Below, in pieces: positions 1 through 5,103 of a DNA stretch of 5,103 bases (within the stretch, counting starts at the first letter, position 1; the number at the start of each line of letters is the position of its first letter). Below the pieces are notes generated by a model. It saw only the letters and a program-made list of their open reading frames with translations, was not told the origin of the DNA and did no database searches. Source of the stretch: an uncultured Actinomycetes bacterium (lineage in GTDB: Bacteria > Actinomycetota > Thermoleophilia > Gaiellales > Gaiellaceae). Location of the stretch: positions 1 through 5,103 of the forward strand of contig CAIYXH010000276.1 of NCBI GenBank assembly GCA_903930195.1. The letters are read 5' to 3'. Position numbers and translations under genes: made by a program.

Positions 1-6
1 CGATCT
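1..6. other. Possible residual sequencing-adapter end (CGATCT)
   Basis: The first six bases are CGATCT, identical to the 3' end of the common Illumina adapter (…CTTCCGATCT). The following base begins sequence that reads cleanly as nuoE, once the TAG codon made of adapter T (6) plus insert AG (7-8) is discounted. With a genuine base at position 6 the codon would be CAG, GAG or AAG, and the NuoE frame would stay open to the window edge. A six-base match can occur by chance, so this is an inference supported by the otherwise unexplained stop codon. Confidence 0.5.
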
Positions 7-8
7 AG

Positions 9-418
9 GGCACGCGCTCGGCGACGATCCCGGCGCTGCGGCTCGCGCAGGAGACCTACGGCTGGCTCTCGCCGGACGCGATCCGCGAGGTCGCAGACGC
101 GCTCGACCTGACGCCCGCCTACTGCCTCTCCGTCGCCTCCTTCTACGACCAGTTCCAGCTCGAGCCGGTCGGCGAGCACGCGATCGAGGTCTGCACGAAC
201 GTCTCGTGCGCGCTTTACGGCGCCCAGGACGTGCTCGAGGCGTTCGAGCGCGAGCTCGACTGCCACGCGGGCGAGACGTCCCCGGACGGCTCGGTGACCC
301 TGCGCACGATCGAGTGCCTCGGCGGCTGCGGCTGGGGCACGATCGTCGCCGTCGACGGCCGCTACCGGACGGGTGTCAAGCCCGACGAGGCGCCGAGGAT
401 CGTTGCGGAGGTGCGCGG

Positions 419-422
<4 letters not shown>
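9..422 (+). CDS. nuoE: NADH-quinone oxidoreductase subunit E (24 kDa, 2Fe-2S), 3' part
   Basis: C-terminal ~137 residues of NuoE; the 5' end lies outside the window. NuoE is a peripheral-arm subunit of complex I with a thioredoxin-like fold that holds 2Fe-2S cluster N1a beside NuoF. The readable frame opens with RSATIPALRLAQETYGWLSP, matching the family's N-terminal helical segment (RSALLPxLxLAQ..GW). It continues with the VASFYDQF block and a C-terminal ferredoxin domain. All four cluster cysteines are present as C-x4-C (codons 192-194 and 207-209, VCTNVSC) and C-x3-C (315-317 and 327-329, ECLGGC). The usual GTAPV-type segment after the last cysteine reads GWGTIV here. The frame has a TAG at 6-8 and no ATG, GTG or TTG from there until an internal GTG at 231. 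True coding therefore almost certainly continues upstream, and the stop is probably an edge artefact (see findings). The stop codon TGA 420-422 overlaps the nuoF start. The next genes, nuoF, G and H, exclude a stand-alone hydrogenase or formate dehydrogenase diaphorase. Confidence 0.94.
407..411 (+). promoter_or_regulatory. Shine-Dalgarno site for nuoF
   Basis: GGAGG lies inside the nuoE coding sequence with a 7-base spacer to the ATG at 419. It fixes the nuoF start at 419, although the frame stays open upstream to about position 206. The protein starting at 419 also has the normal family length. Confidence 0.85.
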
Positions 423-1746
<1,324 letters not shown>

Positions 1747-1750
<4 letters not shown>

Positions 1751-3873
1751 CCGACACGCAGGTGGAGATGGTCACGCTCACCGTCGACGGCCGCGAGGTC
1801 ACCGTCCCGACGGGGACGGGTCTCGTCGAAGCCGCGCTCGCCGCCGGCATCGAGATCCCGGTCTTCTGTTACGAGCCGCGGCTCGGACCGCCGGTGGGCG
1901 CCTGCCGCATGTGCCTCTGCGAGGTCTCGCCCGGCCCACCGAAGCCGCAGGCCGCCTGCACGCTCTCGGCCGCCGAGGGCATGGACGTGAAGACGGCGCA
2001 GACGTCGGAGCTCGCGAAGGAAGCCCAGAACGCGACGCTCGAGTTCATCCTCGTCAACCATCCGCTCGACTGCCCTGTCTGCGACAAGGGCGGCGAGTGC
2101 CCGCTGCAGGACCTCACCTGCCGCTACGGCCCGGGCTCGACCCGGATGAGCTTCGAGAAGCGGACGCTCGAGAAGCCGATCCCGATCTCGCCGACGATCG
2201 CGCTCGACCGCGAGCGCTGCATCCTCTGTTACCGCTGCACGCGCTTCTCGGAGTCGGTCGCCGAGGACGGGCAGCTCGTGGCGCTGAACCGCGGCTCGCA
2301 CTCGGTGATCGCGACGTTCGAGGACGAGCCGTACCTCGCGCCCTTCTCCGGCAACGTGATCGAGCTCTGCCCGGTCGGCGCGTTGACCTCGACGCAGTAC
2401 CGCTTCGAGGCGCGGCCGTGGGAGATCCAGAACGTCCCGTCGGTCTGCGGCCAGTGCGCCGTGGGCTGCAACACGAGCGTCACGACCCGCGAGGGGAAGG
2501 TGAAGCGCGTTCTCTCGCGCAACCACCCCGAGATCGACGAAGGCTGGCTCTGCGACAAGGGCCGCTTCTCGTACTCGCACCTCTACGCCGAGGACCGGAT
2601 TCAGGATCCGCTGCGCAAGGTCGCCCCGCGCCGCTTCGAGGCCATGGCCTGGACGGACGCGCTCGATCTTGCCGAGAGCCTGCTTCGCGCCGCAGGCGCG
2701 TCGATCGTCACGGCCTTCTCGGGCACCGAGACGGTCGAGCAGGCCTACGGCCTCGGCCGCCTGCTCCGCTCGGGGCTCGGCGCGCACGGCGCCGTGCTGC
2801 CGGAGCCAGTGCCGGACGCCCTCGACGCCTTCCGCGCGCCGCTCTCGTCGATCCGTGACGCGAAGACGATCGTCGTCCTCTGCGACGAACCCGTCGTCGA
2901 ACGCGCCCCGATCGTCGACCTCTGGATCAAGTCCGCCCGGCGCAACGGCGCGCAGATCCTCTCGGAGATTCCGGCCGAGGGAGCCGCCGGAGCCGTGCTG
3001 ATCAGCGACGACGCCGAGCGCTGCGCCTGGTTCGCGCGCGACCTCGAGGCCACCGCCGCGTTCTACCTGCCGCGCACGCCGAACGGCCGCGGCGTCTCCG
3101 ACGCCTGGAGCTGCGCCGCCGACGGCGAGCCGGTCGACGAGGCACCGAAGCTGTTGCTGATCTCCGGTGACGACGCCGCTGCCGATCCGGCCGTGCGCGC
3201 CCTCGCGGCCCAGGCCGAGACGGTCATCGGGATCGGCCTCTTCGAGGAGTCGTTCCGCGGCCTCTGCGACCTCGTCCTCCCGGGGACGAGCTACCTGGAG
3301 CGCGACGGCACGACCGTCAACCTCGAGGGCCGCCTCCAGCGCCAGCGCCGCGCGGTGATCGCACCGTGCCCGGACGAGCTCGCCTGGATCGCGAAGCTCG
3401 CCGAGCGCTTCGACGTCGCCCTCTCGCCCCACTCCTCGCTCGTCTTCGACGAGGTCTCGGCGAAGCTCTACGGCGGCGTCACCTACGCCCAGCTCAACGA
3501 GCAGGCGCCGCTCCCGCCCCGCGCGACGGCTGTTGCCGACGTCTCCGCCCCGGCGCCCGTCCAGATTCCGGCCGGTGACGGGCTGCGGCTCGTGCGCTAC
3601 CGCCCGCTCTTCTCCGGCCCGGCCGTCGAGCGCACGCCCGAGCTCGCGTTCCAACGCCCCGGTGACGAGCTCCAGGTCTCGCCGCCCGACGCACGCCGCC
3701 TCGGTCTCAAGACCGGAGAGCAGGCGGCCGTGAGCTCGAACGGCACGAGCCGCGAGCTGACCGTCCGCGTCGCGCGCGACCTGCCCGCAGGCGTCGTCCG
3801 CGCCCCGTACGCCGCCGCCGAGGGGCTCCACGAGCTCGTCACCGTCGCGAAGTCCGCGGAGGTGACCGCATGA
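1747..3873 (+). CDS. nuoG: NADH-quinone oxidoreductase subunit G (75 kDa, multi Fe-S)
   Basis: Complete, 708 aa; it carries electrons from NuoF towards NuoI in the peripheral arm. An N-terminal 2Fe-2S ferredoxin domain (about 8-85) has likely N1b ligands C41, C53, C56 and C71; the C41-C53 spacing is x11. The HxxxCxxCx5C motif for N5 is H105, C109, C112, C118. The N4 ligands are C158, C161, C164 and C208 (CILCYRC…ELCPVGAL). A molybdopterin-oxidoreductase-type 4Fe-4S segment follows with C234, C237, C241 and C269 (CGQCAVGC…WLCDKG), so the extra cluster N7 is probably present. Residues ~285-600 are a shortened molybdopterin-oxidoreductase-like domain (DLVLPGTSYLERDGTTVNLEGR, 508-529). Residues ~615-705 resemble the C-terminal beta-barrel of that family (ARRLGLKTGE). 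The total is shorter than Thermus Nqo3 (~780) or E. coli NuoG (~900). The ATG at 1747 is chosen because it overlaps the nuoF stop (ATGA), although no good Shine-Dalgarno precedes it. An alternative ATG at 1768 would remove 7 residues without touching the domain. Confidence 0.98.
3858..3862 (+). promoter_or_regulatory. Shine-Dalgarno site for nuoH
   Basis: GGAGG within the last codons of nuoG, 7 bases before the ATG at 3870. It is the same motif and spacing as at nuoF and supports the nuoH start. Confidence 0.83.
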
Positions 3874-4880
3874 GCCATCCCGCCGAGCCGTGGTGGGTCG
3901 CGCTGATCGAAGCAATCGTGATCGCGAACCTCGTCATGGGCGCCTTCGCCTACACGACCTGGCTCGAGCGCAAGGTGCTCGGCCGGATGCAGCAGCGGTT
4001 CGGCCCGAACCGCGCCGGCCCGTTCGGGCTCCTGCAGCCGATCGCCGACCTGATCAAGCTCGTCCGCAAGGAGAGCTTCTTCCCGCAGTCGGCCCACGAG
4101 ATCCCCTACATCGCTGCCCCGATCATCTCGTGCTTCACGGCGATCGCCGCCTTCAGCGTGATCCCGTGGGGCCGCGGCTGGACGATCGACGGCACCTACG
4201 TCAACGGCGAGGTCGTCAACGTCCCGATCGCACTGATCCTGATCTTCGCGCTCGGCTCGATCGGCATCTACGGCTACATCGTCGGCGGCTGGGCCTCGGA
4301 CTCGAAGTACGCGATCCTCGGCTCGATGCGCACGTGCGCGCAGCTCGTCTCCTACGAGGTCTCGCTCGCGCTCTCCGTGCTCGGCGTCGTCCTGATGGGC
4401 CAGTCGCTGAACCTTGTCGACATCGTCAACAAGGAGAACACGACGGTCTGGTTCTTCATCCCGCAGTTCGTCGGGCTCTGCGTGTTCATGCTCGGCGGGA
4501 TCGCCGAGACCTCCCGCCCGCCGTTCGACCTCCCCGAGGCCGACACCGAGCTCGTCGCGGGGTACCACACCGAGTACGCCGGCATGCGCTGGGGCCTCTT
4601 CCAGACGGCCGAGTACATCAACATGATCGTGCTCTCCGGCCTCTGCGTGACGCTCTTCTTCGACGGCTGGCACTTCCCGTGGGTGCACTCGCTCGACGCG
4701 CTCGGGCCGATCTGGTTCGTGCTCAAGGTCGGGATCCTGATCACCTTCTTCATCTGGCTGCGCGCCTCCCAGCCGCGCCTGCGCTACGACCAGCTGATGC
4801 GCTTCGGCTGGAAGATCCTGCTCCCCGCCGCGACGCTGAACGCACTCGTCACGGCCTTCCTCGTGGTGCTCGTCAAATGA
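3870..4880 (+). CDS. nuoH: NADH-quinone oxidoreductase subunit H (ND1-like membrane subunit)
   Basis: Complete, 336 aa, normal for NuoH/Nqo8. It is the membrane subunit that joins the peripheral and membrane arms and forms much of the quinone chamber and its coupling path. About eight hydrophobic segments are visible, near residues 9-31, 80-98, 118-140, 156-178, 194-212, 250-264, 280-297 and 315-335. Both family signatures are intact: ERKVLGRMQQRFGPNRAGPFG (33-53, first cytoplasmic loop) and ETSRPPFDLPEADTELVAGY (213-232), followed by HTEYAGMRWGLF. The latter carries the acidic residues E213, D220, E223, D225 and E227 of the charged loop near the quinone site. SMRTCAQLVSYEVSLA (152-167) and RASQPRLRYDQLMRFGWK (298-315) are also characteristic. 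The start at 3870 is supported by GGAGG at 3858-3862 and by the ATGA overlap with nuoG; the stop overlaps nuoI in the same way. No signal peptide is expected, since the first helix serves for membrane insertion. Confidence 0.98.
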   Translation: MSHPAEPWWVALIEAIVIANLVMGAFAYTTWLERKVLGRMQQRFGPNRAGPFGLLQPIADLIKLVRKESFFPQSAHEIPYIAAPIISCFTAIAAFSVIPWGRGWTIDGTYVNGEVVNVPIALILIFALGSIGIYGYIVGGWASDSKYAILGSMRTCAQLVSYEVSLALSVLGVVLMGQSLNLVDIVNKENTTVWFFIPQFVGLCVFMLGGIAETSRPPFDLPEADTELVAGYHTEYAGMRWGLFQTAEYINMIVLSGLCVTLFFDGWHFPWVHSLDALGPIWFVLKVGILITFFIWLRASQPRLRYDQLMRFGWKILLPAATLNALVTAFLVVLVK

Positions 4881-5103
4881 GCGCTCTCGTCCCGAACACC
4901 TTCAAAGGCTTCGGCGTCACCTTGAAGCAGGTCTTCAAGAAGCCGATCACGCAGCAGTATCCCGAGTACAAGCGGCCGATCTACCCGCGTTTCCGCGGGC
5001 GGCACAAGCTGCACCTGCACGAGAACGGGCTCGAGAAGTGCGTCGGCTGCTCGCTCTGCGCGGCGGCATGCCCGGCCGACTGCATCCGCGTCGTGGCCGA
5101 GGA
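4877..5103 (+). CDS. nuoI: NADH-quinone oxidoreductase subunit I (2x4Fe-4S ferredoxin type), 5' part
   Basis: First 75 codons; the gene runs off the right edge. NuoI (TYKY-type) holds clusters N6a and N6b, which carry electrons from NuoG to the final cluster N2 in NuoB. The N-terminal amphipathic segment reads MSALVPNTFKGFGVTLKQVF, then KKPITQQYPE and YPRFRGRHKL (36-45), all typical of actinobacterial NuoI. The first ferredoxin motif is complete: C55, C58, C61 and C65 in CVGCSLCAAACP. An additional cysteine, C69, sits in PADC where Ala is usual. The second CxxCxxCxxxC motif would lie beyond the window. The ATG at 4877 forms ATGA with the nuoH stop. No Shine-Dalgarno precedes it, so initiation probably depends on ribosomes finishing nuoH. 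No start codon downstream would keep the conserved N-terminus. Confidence 0.97.
   Translation, partial: MSALVPNTFKGFGVTLKQVFKKPITQQYPEYKRPIYPRFRGRHKLHLHENGLEKCVGCSLCAAACPADCIRVVAE

Noticed and set aside
206..418. N-terminal extension of NuoF to an upstream start near 206
   Set aside because: The extension is Arg/Gly-rich translation of nuoE DNA in the wrong frame. The ATG at 419 has GGAGG at ideal spacing and gives the normal family length.
1768..1770. ATG 1768 as the nuoG start
   Set aside because: The purine-rich GGTGGAG before it abuts the ATG, leaving no spacer, whereas 1747 gives the ATGA overlap seen at every other junction. Not fully excluded.
3597..4688. Minus-strand open frame opposite the nuoG end and nuoH (363 codons)
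   Set aside because: Highly charged, low-complexity translation crossing two well-supported sense genes; a GC-bias artefact.
4984..4999. Perfect 6-bp GC hairpin (CCCGCG, TTTC loop, CGCGGG) as a terminator
   Set aside because: It lies inside nuoI, has no U tract, and encodes the conserved PRFRG segment; incidental in high-GC DNA.

Overview
This window is an internal slice of a nuo operon, which encodes proton-pumping NADH:quinone oxidoreductase (respiratory complex I). All genes are on the + strand, in canonical order: nuoE (3' part), nuoF, nuoG and nuoH (all complete), then nuoI (5' part). Coding sequence fills essentially the whole window. There are no intergenic gaps, RNA genes, mobile elements, CRISPR arrays, promoters or terminators that I can support.

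The sequence is very GC-rich and strongly prefers codons ending in G or C (CTC, GAG, TCG, ATC). The proteins have an actinobacterial flavour. Examples are the NuoI N-terminal segment with KKPITQQYPE and GRHKL, the NuoG stretch PRLGPPVGACRMC, and the NuoH stretch GRMQQRFGPNRAGPFGLLQ. I infer a deep-branching actinobacterium, with Thermoleophilia (Gaiellales or Solirubrobacterales) as the best guess. This is an impression from memory of the families, not a search result.

Layout: 9-422 is the C-terminal part of NuoE (thioredoxin-like 2Fe-2S subunit). 419-1750 is NuoF (NADH/FMN/4Fe-4S subunit, 443 aa). 1747-3873 is NuoG (multi-cluster electron-wire subunit with a shrunken molybdopterin-oxidoreductase-like domain, 708 aa). 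3870-4880 is NuoH (membrane subunit at the quinone site, 336 aa). 4877-5103 is the first 75 codons of NuoI (2x4Fe-4S subunit). NADH is oxidised at FMN in NuoF. Electrons then run through the NuoF, NuoG and NuoI clusters to quinone at the NuoH interface, with NuoE holding the side cluster N1a. All four gene junctions are ATGA overlaps, so the five genes are probably translationally coupled on one transcript.

This is a housekeeping locus, and I see no undescribed system in it. The points most worth a second look are these: (i) an in-frame TAG at 6-8 in nuoE, probably created by a leftover CGATCT sequencing-adapter end at positions 1-6; (ii) the four consecutive ATGA junctions, with strong Shine-Dalgarno sites before nuoF and nuoH only; (iii) a Gly-to-Phe change in the FMN-binding glycine-rich loop of NuoF; (iv) a compact NuoG that nevertheless keeps all N7-cluster cysteines.
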